Origin: Kitasatospora sp. Root107
Lineage (GTDB): Bacteria; Actinomycetota; Actinomycetes; Streptomycetales; Streptomycetaceae
Direction of reading: 5' to 3'
Length of the DNA: 64,000 bases
Assembly (NCBI RefSeq): GCF_001424875.1
Contig: NZ_LMCT01000045.1
Location: forward strand, 186,108-250,107
Within the stretch, counting starts at the first letter, position 1; each line of letters starts with the position of its first letter. Positions 1 through 6,976 of this stretch are shown piece after piece. The notes beneath the pieces were generated by a model. It had not been told where the DNA came from, ran no database searches, and saw only the letters and a program-made list of their open reading frames with translations. The translations under genes and the position numbers were made by a program.

Positions 1-788
1 CGGTAGGTGATCTTGTCCAGCTTGGGCTTCGGACCCCACCATTCCGGGTTGGGCACCAGGGTGATGGTCTGCGCGGTCTTGTCGATGGTGCCGACCTTGA
101 ACGGCCCGCCCCAGACCGGCACCTTCTCGATCCAGCCCTCGTTGAACGCCTCCGGGGTGGCGATGCCGGCCGCCGGGATCAGCGGGTTGAACAGGTTCTG
201 CCAGTCCGCGTACGGCTTGTCGAAGGTGACCTTGACCTCCTGGGCGTCGGCGCCCTGCTCGACCGAGGAGATCTGTTCGTAGCCGGAGGAGTCGGCGATG
301 TTGTAGGCCGGGTTCTTGCCGTTGGTGGACTCCCAGACCGCCTTGAAGTCCTGCACACCGAGCTGCTTGCCGTCCGACCACTTGGCCTTCGGGTTGATCT
401 TGTAGGTGATCACCTGCGGCGACTTGGACGTCACCTCGGCCGAGGTCAGGTACTCCGGTACCGGGTTGAAGACACCCTTGGCGTCGGTGCGGAACAGCTT
501 GGCCTGGGTGTAGTACATGATCTCGACCGCGTCGCCGTACCGGCCGTCCACCTGGTACGGGTTCCACTGGGTGATCCACTGCTGGAGCGGTGGGCGGAAC
601 TCGCCGCCGTCCTTGATTCTGTCCAGTGGTTGCGGGTTGTTGTCCTCGGCGTCCTGGGTCGGCACCACGTTCTTGGCCCCGTCACCCGAGCCCGAGCCGG
701 CCGAGCTGCAGCCGGTGACGGCCAGCGCCAGCGCGATGGCGAGGACAGCGGCGCGGCGCAGGCCGCGGGCGGTGGTGAAGGTGTCCAT
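1..788 (-). CDS. Family 5 peptide ABC transporter substrate-binding lipoprotein (C-terminus outside window)
   Basis: Extracytoplasmic solute-binding protein of the DppA/OppA family, which captures peptides for an ABC importer. Only the N-terminal ~262 residues are inside the window. The start is the ATG at 786-788, with a GGGGG run just upstream. A signal peptide ends in the lipobox VTGCSS, so the mature protein should be lipid-anchored on the cell surface. Family-typical stretches follow: NPYQVDGRYGDAVEIMYYTQ, YKINPKAKWSDGKQLGVQDF and TLVPNPEWWG. It is transcribed away from the permease and ATPase genes at 1152-5028. In most dpp/opp operons the binding protein gene comes first on the same strand, so partnership with those genes is inferred from proximity. 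The exact peptide ligand cannot be read from sequence. Confidence 0.9.
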   Translation of the reverse strand, partial: MDTFTTARGLRRAAVLAIALALAVTGCSSAGSGSGDGAKNVVPTQDAEDNNPQPLDRIKDGGEFRPPLQQWITQWNPYQVDGRYGDAVEIMYYTQAKLFRTDAKGVFNPVPEYLTSAEVTSKSPQVITYKINPKAKWSDGKQLGVQDFKAVWESTNGKNPAYNIADSSGYEQISSVEQGADAQEVKVTFDKPYADWQNLFNPLIPAAGIATPEAFNEGWIEKVPVWGGPFKVGTIDKTAQTITLVPNPEWWGPKPKLDKITY

Positions 789-1151
789 CAGGGGTTCCCC
801 CGGAGAGAGTTGGTGGCCGCCAGGTGTGGCGACGCTTGATCATGGGCAGCCAAGTCGGTGTCCGGCCGAGCAGAACGTAACAGCGGATCAGTTCACGTAC
901 CAGGGGGTCGTGTTCACACCTGATCGAATCGAAACGGGCCGCAACACTGCGGCAATACGCTGTCAGTAACCCGCTGAAACACTCTGACCTGCTGCTTAAC
1001 CGACCGGGTTGAGCGGTGTGTGTCAGAACTCTGGACGGCCGACCGGCCATGCCGTAGAACTGCTGCGCGCGAAGCTGCGTCAAATCCCCCTAGAGCGAAG
1101 GCAATTCGTCATGTCGACCAGGTATACGAACCTCCCGACCGGGGGCGCGGG
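789..1151. promoter_or_regulatory. Divergent intergenic region between binding protein and permease genes
   Basis: 363 bases without a credible gene. It must hold promoters for both the binding protein (minus) and the permease operon (plus). The short frames here are continuations of neighbours or shadows. I could not identify a specific operator. Confidence 0.5.
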
Positions 1152-2135
1152 GTGATCCGGTACCTGGCCAAACGTCTCGGTTACTACGTGATTTTGCTGA
1201 TCGTCGCGGTCTTCCTGGCGTACGCCCTCTCCAGCACCGCGCTCGGGCCCCGGAGCTACTTCGAGGCCAAGCAGCCCCGGCCCTCCGCCGCCTCGGTGGA
1301 CCGGCAGTTGACCGCGCTGAACATCAACGACCGCACGCCGGTGGTCGAACGGTTCGGCACCTGGGCCGAGGGTCTGGTGCTGCACGGCGACCTCGGCCGG
1401 ACCATCCACGACACCTCGGTGAACGAGGACTTCGGCCGCCGGATCTGGGTCTCGCTCCGGCTGCTGCTGGTCGGCAGCCTGCTCGGCATGGTGCTCGGGG
1501 TGGCGGTCGGCGCCTGGGGCGCGGTGCGGCAGTACCGCTTCTCCGACCGGGCCACCACGCTGGCCTCCTTCGTGCTGCTCTCCACCCCGGTCTTCCTGCT
1601 CGCGCTGCTGCTGAAGAACGGCGCGATCGCCGCCAAGGACGCGGCCGGCCACGAGGTGGTCCCGTTCACCGGCTACGAGACCCCGGGGCTGGCCGGTGGG
1701 CTCGGCGCCCACCTCAGCGACTGGGGGCTCCATCTGCTGCTGCCCACCCTGTCGTTGGCGCTCGGCGGGATCGCGGTCTACAGCCGCTACCAGCGCGCCA
1801 CCATGCTCGACGTGCTCGGCTCCGACTACCTGCGGACCGCCGAGGCCAAGGGCCTGACCAGGAACCGGGCGCTGATCAAGCATGGGCTGCGTACCGCGGT
1901 GATCCCGATGGCCACCATGTTCGCGTACAGCTTCCTGGGAATCTTCACCGGCGCGGCCTTCACCGAGACCATCTTCGGCTGGCACGGCATGGGGGAGTGG
2001 TTCATCCAGGCGATCAACGAGCAGGACATCAACTCGGTGGTCGCGGTCAACCTGTTCGCCGCGGTGGTGGTGCTGGCGTCCGGTTTCCTGGCCGACCTGC
2101 TGACCGCCGCCCTCGATCCCCGGGTCAGGTCCTGA
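1152..2135 (+). CDS. DppB-like ABC transporter permease
   Basis: Inner-membrane permease of a nickel/peptide-type (DppB/OppB) ABC importer, about 327 residues. The N-terminus VIRYLAKRLGYYVILLIVAV gives the first membrane helix, followed by the large external loop and further helices. The cytoplasmic EAA coupling loop reads DYLRTAEAKGLTRNRALIKH. The frame is open further upstream, but the GTG at 1152 places the start directly before the conserved R-Y-L-x-R-L motif, as in family members. Its TGA overlaps the ATG of the next permease by one base (TGATG), so the two are translationally coupled. It should pair with the next gene to form the membrane channel. Confidence 0.9.
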   Translation: MIRYLAKRLGYYVILLIVAVFLAYALSSTALGPRSYFEAKQPRPSAASVDRQLTALNINDRTPVVERFGTWAEGLVLHGDLGRTIHDTSVNEDFGRRIWVSLRLLLVGSLLGMVLGVAVGAWGAVRQYRFSDRATTLASFVLLSTPVFLLALLLKNGAIAAKDAAGHEVVPFTGYETPGLAGGLGAHLSDWGLHLLLPTLSLALGGIAVYSRYQRATMLDVLGSDYLRTAEAKGLTRNRALIKHGLRTAVIPMATMFAYSFLGIFTGAAFTETIFGWHGMGEWFIQAINEQDINSVVAVNLFAAVVVLASGFLADLLTAALDPRVRS

Positions 2136-3028
2136 TGACTGCCGTGCTGCCGCTGCCCACCGCCGAACTGCCTATCGCCGCCGGGCGGTTGCGCCTGGTC
2201 ACCGGGCGACTGCTGGCCGCCAAGGGGGTGCTGATCGGCGCGGTGACCGTGCTGCTGCTCTTCCTGCTGGCCTTCGTCGGCCCGTTCCTGACGCCCTGGG
2301 ACTACGCCACGCCCGACTATCTGGCGCTGCGTCAACCGCCCTCCGGGACCCACTGGTTCGGCACCAACGGGCTGGGGCAGGACGTCTTCGCGCAGACCGT
2401 CCGGGGGCTGCAGAAGTCGCTGGTGATCGGGCTGCTGGTGGCGTTGTTCTCCACCGTGCTGGCCGGGCTGGTCGGCGCCTGCGCCGGGTATTTCGGCGGC
2501 TGGGCGGACCGGGGCCTGACCTTCCTGGTCGACCTGATGCTGGTCTTCCCGAGCTTCCTGATCATCACCATCATCTCGCCCCGGCTCAAGGGCTCGGGCT
2601 GGATCGCCTTCGTGGTGCTGCTGGCCGCCTTCAACTGGATGATCACCGCCCGGGTGGTCCGCTCGATGACCCGCTCGCTGCGCGAGCGTGAATTCGTCCG
2701 TGCCGCACGGTTCATGGGCGTCCACCCGCTGCGGATCATCCTGCGGCACATCCTGCCCAACGTCGCCTCCTTCCTGATCACCGACGCCACCGTCGCGGTC
2801 GGCGGCGCCGTGATGAGCGAGGCCGCACTCTCCTACTTCGGCTTCGGCGTCCGTGCCCCCGACGTCTCGCTCGGCACCCTGCTCGCCGCCGGGACGGACC
2901 AGGCACCGGTCTTCCCCTGGCTGTTCTACTTCGCGGCCGGGCTGCTGGTGCTGTTCGTGCTCGCCGTCAACCTGATCGGGGACGGCCTGCGGGACGCCCT
3001 CGACCCCACCTCCGGGAGTCGGCCGTGA
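2135..3028 (+). CDS. DppC-like ABC transporter permease
   Basis: Second membrane subunit of the peptide ABC importer, 297 residues. It has the N-terminal helix of OppC/DppC, the family sequence HWFGTNGLGQDVFAQTVRG, and the EAA loop EFVRAARFMGVHPLRIILRH followed by ILPNV. The start is the ATG at 2135 overlapping the previous stop. The 3' end overlaps the next gene by four bases (GTGA). The overlaps indicate one operon with the fused ATPase that follows. Confidence 0.92.
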   Translation: MTAVLPLPTAELPIAAGRLRLVTGRLLAAKGVLIGAVTVLLLFLLAFVGPFLTPWDYATPDYLALRQPPSGTHWFGTNGLGQDVFAQTVRGLQKSLVIGLLVALFSTVLAGLVGACAGYFGGWADRGLTFLVDLMLVFPSFLIITIISPRLKGSGWIAFVVLLAAFNWMITARVVRSMTRSLREREFVRAARFMGVHPLRIILRHILPNVASFLITDATVAVGGAVMSEAALSYFGFGVRAPDVSLGTLLAAGTDQAPVFPWLFYFAAGLLVLFVLAVNLIGDGLRDALDPTSGSRP

Positions 3029-5028
3029 GCCCCGCACTGCTCGAAGTCACCGACCTGGCCGTGGACTTCGGCTCCCAGCCGGCCGTCCGGGGAGTCGACC
3101 TCGCGCTCCGGCGCGGCGAGACCCTGGGCATCGTCGGCGAGTCCGGCTCCGGCAAGTCGGTCACGGCGCTCGCCGTGCTCGGGCTGCTGCCCGGTACCGC
3201 ACAGGTCCGGGGCTCGGTGAAGCTGGAGGGCCGGGAACTGGTCGGCCTGCCGGGCCGGGAGCTGGCCGGACTGCGCGGACGCAAGGTCGCGATGGTCTTC
3301 CAGGACCCGCTCTCCGCCTTCACCCCCGTCTACCGGATCGGCGACCAGATCGTCGAGGCGATCCGGATCCACCAGAAGCTGGACAAGGCGGCCGCCCGCA
3401 AGCGCGCGGCCGAACTGCTCGACCTGGTCGGCATCCCGGATCCGGCGCGGGCGCTGGACGCCTTTCCGCACGAGTTCTCCGGCGGGATGCGGCAGCGCGC
3501 GATGATCGCGATGGCGATCGCCAACGACCCCGACATCCTGCTCGCCGACGAGCCCACCACCGCGCTCGACGTCACCATCCAGGCCCAGGTACTGGACGTG
3601 CTGCGCACCGCGCAGCGGGAGACCGGCGCCGCGCTGGTGCTGGTCAGCCACGATCTCGGGGTGATCGCCGGGATGGCCGACCGGGTCGCGGTGATGTACG
3701 CGGGCCGGGTGGTGGAGACCGCCCCCGTGGACGAACTCTTCGCCCACCCCCGGCACCCGTACACCCTCGGCCTGATCGGCGCAGTCCCCCGGCTGGACGC
3801 CGAGGGCGGCCCGCTGGTCCCGATCCCGGGTCAGCCGCCCGCGCTCGGCTCGGTCGGGCCTGGCTGCCCGTTCGCCGACCGCTGCCCGCTGGTGCAGGAC
3901 CGCTGCCGGGACGTCGAGCCCGAACTGACCGGCGCGGGTGACCACTTGGCCGCCTGCGTCCGGGCCGACGAACTGGCCGAGCGCCGCCCCCGGCCGGAGG
4001 AGGTCTACCCCGTACCGCCGCTGCCCGCCGCCGACCTGACGCCCCGTGCGGAGCGGGAGCCGGTGCTCCGGGTGACCGGGCTGACCAAGACGTTCCCCGT
4101 CCTGAAGGGCACCGTCTTCAAGCGCCGGGTCGGCTCGGTGTACGCCGTCGACGGGGTCGAGCTGGACATCCGCCGGGGCGAGACGCTCGGCCTGGTGGGG
4201 GAGTCGGGCTCCGGCAAGTCGACCACCCTGTTCGAGCTGCTGAACCTCGGCAAGCCGGAGGGCGGGCAGATCGAACTGCTCGGCCAGGACACCGCCAAGC
4301 TCGACCGGGCGGGAGCGCACCGGCTGCGCGGCGAGGTGCAGATCGTCTTCCAGGACCCGATGGCCAGCCTCGACCCCCGGCTGCCGATCGGTGACGTGAT
4401 CGCCGAACCGCTGCTCGCCCAGGGCGCAGCCCGGGAGCTGATCAACCGTCGGGTCCCCGAACTGCTCCGGCAGGTCGGTCTCGACCCCGCGTACGCCGCG
4501 CGCTACCCGCACCAGTTCTCGGGCGGGCAGCGGCAGCGGATCTCGATCGCCCGGGCCCTGGCGGTGCAGCCCCGGCTGCTGGTGCTGGACGAACCGGTCT
4601 CCGCGCTGGACGTCTCGGTGCAGGCGGGCGTACTCAACCTGCTGCAACAGCTCAAGGCCGAGCTGGGCCTGGCCTACCTCTTCGTCTCGCACGACCTCTC
4701 GGTGATCCGTCACCTCTGCGACCGGGTCAGCGTGATGTACCTCGGCCGCACCGTCGAAGCCGGCGCCGCAGCCGAAGTCTTCGCCCAGCCCCGCCACCCG
4801 TACACCCAGGCCCTCCTCTCAGCGGTACCCCTCCCCGACCCGCCGGCCGAACGGGCCCGCACCCGAGTCCTCCTCCCGGGCGACCCGCCCTCGCCGACCG
4901 AACGACGCACGGGCTGCGCCTTCCGCACCCGCTGCCCGCTGTACGCCACCCTTGACCCGGCGCGGCAGACTCGATGTGACGGGGAGTCGCCTGCGCTGGA
5001 GGACGGGGTCGCCTGCCACCACGCGTAG
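3025..5028 (+). CDS. Fused DppD-DppF peptide ABC transporter ATPase
   Basis: Both ATPase halves of an oligopeptide importer joined in one 667-residue polypeptide. First half: Walker A GESGSGKS near residue 40, signature FSGGMRQR, Walker B ILLADEPTTALD, then the OppD C-terminal element HPYTLGLIGAVPRLD with Cys-rich GCPFADRCPLVQDRC. Second half, from about residue 348: Walker A GESGSGKST, signature FSGGQRQR, Walker B LLVLDEPVSALD, then HPYTQALLSAVPLPDPP and GCAFRTRCPL. The Cys motifs match the C-terminal zone of DppD/DppF proteins. GTG start at 3025 overlaps the preceding stop. Last gene of the operon; it should energise the two permeases. Fusions of this type are common in actinomycetes. Confidence 0.93.
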   Translation: MSPALLEVTDLAVDFGSQPAVRGVDLALRRGETLGIVGESGSGKSVTALAVLGLLPGTAQVRGSVKLEGRELVGLPGRELAGLRGRKVAMVFQDPLSAFTPVYRIGDQIVEAIRIHQKLDKAAARKRAAELLDLVGIPDPARALDAFPHEFSGGMRQRAMIAMAIANDPDILLADEPTTALDVTIQAQVLDVLRTAQRETGAALVLVSHDLGVIAGMADRVAVMYAGRVVETAPVDELFAHPRHPYTLGLIGAVPRLDAEGGPLVPIPGQPPALGSVGPGCPFADRCPLVQDRCRDVEPELTGAGDHLAACVRADELAERRPRPEEVYPVPPLPAADLTPRAEREPVLRVTGLTKTFPVLKGTVFKRRVGSVYAVDGVELDIRRGETLGLVGESGSGKSTTLFELLNLGKPEGGQIELLGQDTAKLDRAGAHRLRGEVQIVFQDPMASLDPRLPIGDVIAEPLLAQGAARELINRRVPELLRQVGLDPAYAARYPHQFSGGQRQRISIARALAVQPRLLVLDEPVSALDVSVQAGVLNLLQQLKAELGLAYLFVSHDLSVIRHLCDRVSVMYLGRTVEAGAAAEVFAQPRHPYTQALLSAVPLPDPPAERARTRVLLPGDPPSPTERRTGCAFRTRCPLYATLDPARQTRCDGESPALEDGVACHHA

Positions 5029-5045
5029 GGCGTGGTACCACCGGT

Positions 5046-5618
5046 TCAGCGCGGCCGCAGCCCGTCGAAGACCACCTCGAAGATCCGCTCCCGGGCCGCC
5101 GGGTCGGATCCGAGGTGCTCCATCGCCGTGCTGGTGCCGACCAGCAGGGCGATCAGCTCCGGCAGTCCCAGCTCCGGGCGGACCGCCCCGGCCTGTTGCG
5201 CTCCGGTCAGCAGCTCGGCCAGCTGCGCCTGGATCACCTGGCTGGACTCCTGGAGCGCCGCGTGCGCGTCCACCCCGGCAGCGGCGAGGGCCCGGGCGAA
5301 CTCGTTCTTGCCCGCGGACTGGTCGATCACCAGGCGGAAGCAGCCGAAGAAGGCCTCGGCGGGCCCGGCCTCGGCGGCCAGCCGTGCGGTCCGGGCGGCG
5401 ATCGACTCCAGCCTGCCCACCATCACGGCCTCCAGCAGCGCCTCCTTGGTCGGGAAGTGCCGGAACAGCGTGCCGACCCCGACCCCGGCGGCCCGGGCGA
5501 TCTCCTCGGTCGGCACGCCGACGCCGCGGGTGGTGAACACCTCCGTGGCGACGTCCAGCAGCCTGGCCCGGTTGCGGGCCGCGTCCGCCCGCAGCGGGCG
5601 TCCCTGAGCGCCGTTCAT
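5046..5618 (-). CDS. TetR family transcriptional regulator
   Basis: About 190 residues. The N-terminal helix-turn-helix is clear: RNRARLLDVATEVFTTRG, then TEEIARAAGVGVGTLFRHFP and TKEALLEAVM. A ligand-binding C-terminal domain of usual TetR length follows. ATG at 5616-5618 is preferred over an in-frame GTG three codons earlier because a GGGGAAGG sequence sits at good distance. It is divergent from the SnoaL-like gene at 5740, and the shared intergenic region has repeated GAGTC-type boxes, so it probably represses that gene and itself. The effector is unknown. Its 3' end lies 17 bases from the convergent transporter operon. Confidence 0.9.
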   Translation of the reverse strand: MNGAQGRPLRADAARNRARLLDVATEVFTTRGVGVPTEEIARAAGVGVGTLFRHFPTKEALLEAVMVGRLESIAARTARLAAEAGPAEAFFGCFRLVIDQSAGKNEFARALAAAGVDAHAALQESSQVIQAQLAELLTGAQQAGAVRPELGLPELIALLVGTSTAMEHLGSDPAARERIFEVVFDGLRPR

Positions 5619-5643
5619 CCCTCCCACCCTTCCCCGCCGAAGG

Positions 5644-5707
5644 CGGAGTCACTCTGGACAACCGGAGTCGCTAGTCCGTATCGTCGATAACCTGAGTCGC
5701 TAGTCCG
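5644..5707. promoter_or_regulatory. Probable TetR operator: repeated GAGTC boxes
   Basis: GAGTCGCTAGTCCG occurs exactly twice, at 5665-5678 and 5694-5707. A third, weaker GAGTC copy (GAGTCACTCTGGAC) is at 5646-5659. The boxes lie between the divergent tetR and SnoaL-like genes, which is the expected place for the regulator's operator. That this TetR binds them is inferred. Confidence 0.6.
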
Positions 5708-5739
5708 ATTCTAGTGACCGATCCGACCGGGGGTTGATC

Positions 5740-6180
5740 ATGTCCGAGTCGCTGTCACCGCGCGAGGTCTTCCGGAAGCTGCTCGAGGGCATCACCGCGG
5801 GGCGGTTCGCGGAGCTGGCCGAGCTCTACGCCGAGGATGCCGTGGTGGAGACCGTCTTCGCGCCGGTCGGGCCCCGCCGGTTCGAGGGGCGGGCCGTACT
5901 CGAGGAGCGGTTCGCGGAGGTCTCCGGGAGCTCGCCCGTGGAGCTGACCTCGAAGGATGTGCTGATCCGGGAGACCGACGACCCGGAGGTGATCGTCGCC
6001 GAATGGAACTACCAGGTGCACCACCGGGTGACCGGGCGGAACTTCGAGGCGGCCAACATTCAGGTGCTGCGGGTCCGCGACGGACTGATCGTCAGCAGCC
6101 GGGATTTCCACGACCATCTGGCCCTCGCCGTGGCGGGCGGCGCCCTGCCGCAGTTGGTGGCGGCGCTGGATGCCGAGTAG
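5740..6180 (+). CDS. SnoaL/NTF2-like small protein
   Basis: 146-residue single-domain protein of the SnoaL-like (NTF2 fold) group, which includes small cyclases, isomerases and many uncharacterised proteins. The fold signature is the N-terminal helix pair (EVFRKLLEGITAGRFAELAE), LYAEDAVVET, FEGRAVLEERF, and alternating strands ending in VLRVRDGLIVSSRDFHD. The ATG at 5740 has a GGGGG ribosome site 6-7 bases upstream. Divergent from the TetR gene and probably its target. The reaction cannot be assigned. Its 3' end is overlapped by the tail of a decayed frame on the other strand. Confidence 0.85.
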   Translation: MSESLSPREVFRKLLEGITAGRFAELAELYAEDAVVETVFAPVGPRRFEGRAVLEERFAEVSGSSPVELTSKDVLIRETDDPEVIVAEWNYQVHHRVTGRNFEAANIQVLRVRDGLIVSSRDFHDHLALAVAGGALPQLVAALDAE

Positions 6181-6189
6181 CGCTGGGGA

Positions 6190-6976
6190 GCCGGCGGCGC
6201 GGGGGGAGCCAGGGGTCGCCGACCAGGCGGGGGCCGTCCGGGGTGTGCAGGGTGAGGGACTGCGGGGAGGTGGAGTACTCGGCGAGGGAGACGGCGCCGT
6301 GACGGGTCTCCAGCTCGGCTTCGACCCGGACCGGGAGTTTGCGGAGCTTGCGGCGCAACAGCAGCGCGTCGCGGCGGCTGAACGGCAGCGGGCTGCGGAG
6401 CAGCAGCCGGAGCGGGCTGTCCGGTGCGGTGACCGGGACGCTGGTGGCGAGTTCGCAGCCGACCGCGCCGATCGGGCTCCGGCTCAGGTCGTAGCTGTCG
6501 ACCGCCTCGGCGGCTTCGGGGAGCGCCGCCAGGGCGGGGAGCAAGATCTGGGGCTGGTCCAACTGCGGGAGTCGGCCCGGCAGTTGCTCGGGCTTGAGGG
6601 TGACCGCGACGGCCGAGCGAGGAGCGTAGCCGGTGGCCCGCTGGTCGAGGCGGGCCCACGCAGCGAGACCGGGACCCAGGACTCGGGGGCGGCCGACGCG
6701 TCCCGGGTTCAGCGGACCCGGTCGGGGGCGAAGCCGGCCAGCACGGGCGCGAGCCGGACGGTCACCCACGGGTTGCCGTGCAGCACCGTACGGGCCCAGC
6801 TCGGCAGGGGTTCGCCGCCGGAGACCGTCTGCCTCCAGCTCGGCGGAGACCGGGTAGCCGTACGTCTCCAGGGCGCCGGCCACCATCCGCCAGCCGCCGT
6901 AGGGCATGATCGCCCGCTTCAGCGGGGCGTCGGTCTGCAGGCCGACGATCAGCTCCCGGTCCCTTTCTGGTCCGGC
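6190..6976 (-). pseudogene. Decayed MdcG-type (malonate decarboxylase holo-ACP synthase) gene
   Basis: Immediately behind the adhE stop, on the same strand, is coding-like sequence broken across frames. One frame gives PLPSWARTVLHGNPWVTVRL then APVLAGFAPDRVR and a stop. Another resumes with DQRATGYAPRSAVAVTLKPE, then IGAVGCELATSVPVTAPDSP, VRVEAELETRHGAVSLAEYS and GPRLVGDPW. These blocks match in order the MdcG phosphoribosyl-dephospho-CoA transferase family (recalled pattern: LPEWA...VVVRR...DQRAA...PEQL...GYALASGLPV...SDLDLLIR...VDTQLETPAGAFALAEW...DPW). The catalytic-type DLD is replaced by SPLR. Frameshift, stop and lost acidic pair indicate a pseudogene. The first ~45 codons (LIVGLQTDAPLKRAIMPYGG onward) are not recognised. 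No other mdc gene is in the window. Confidence 0.5.
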
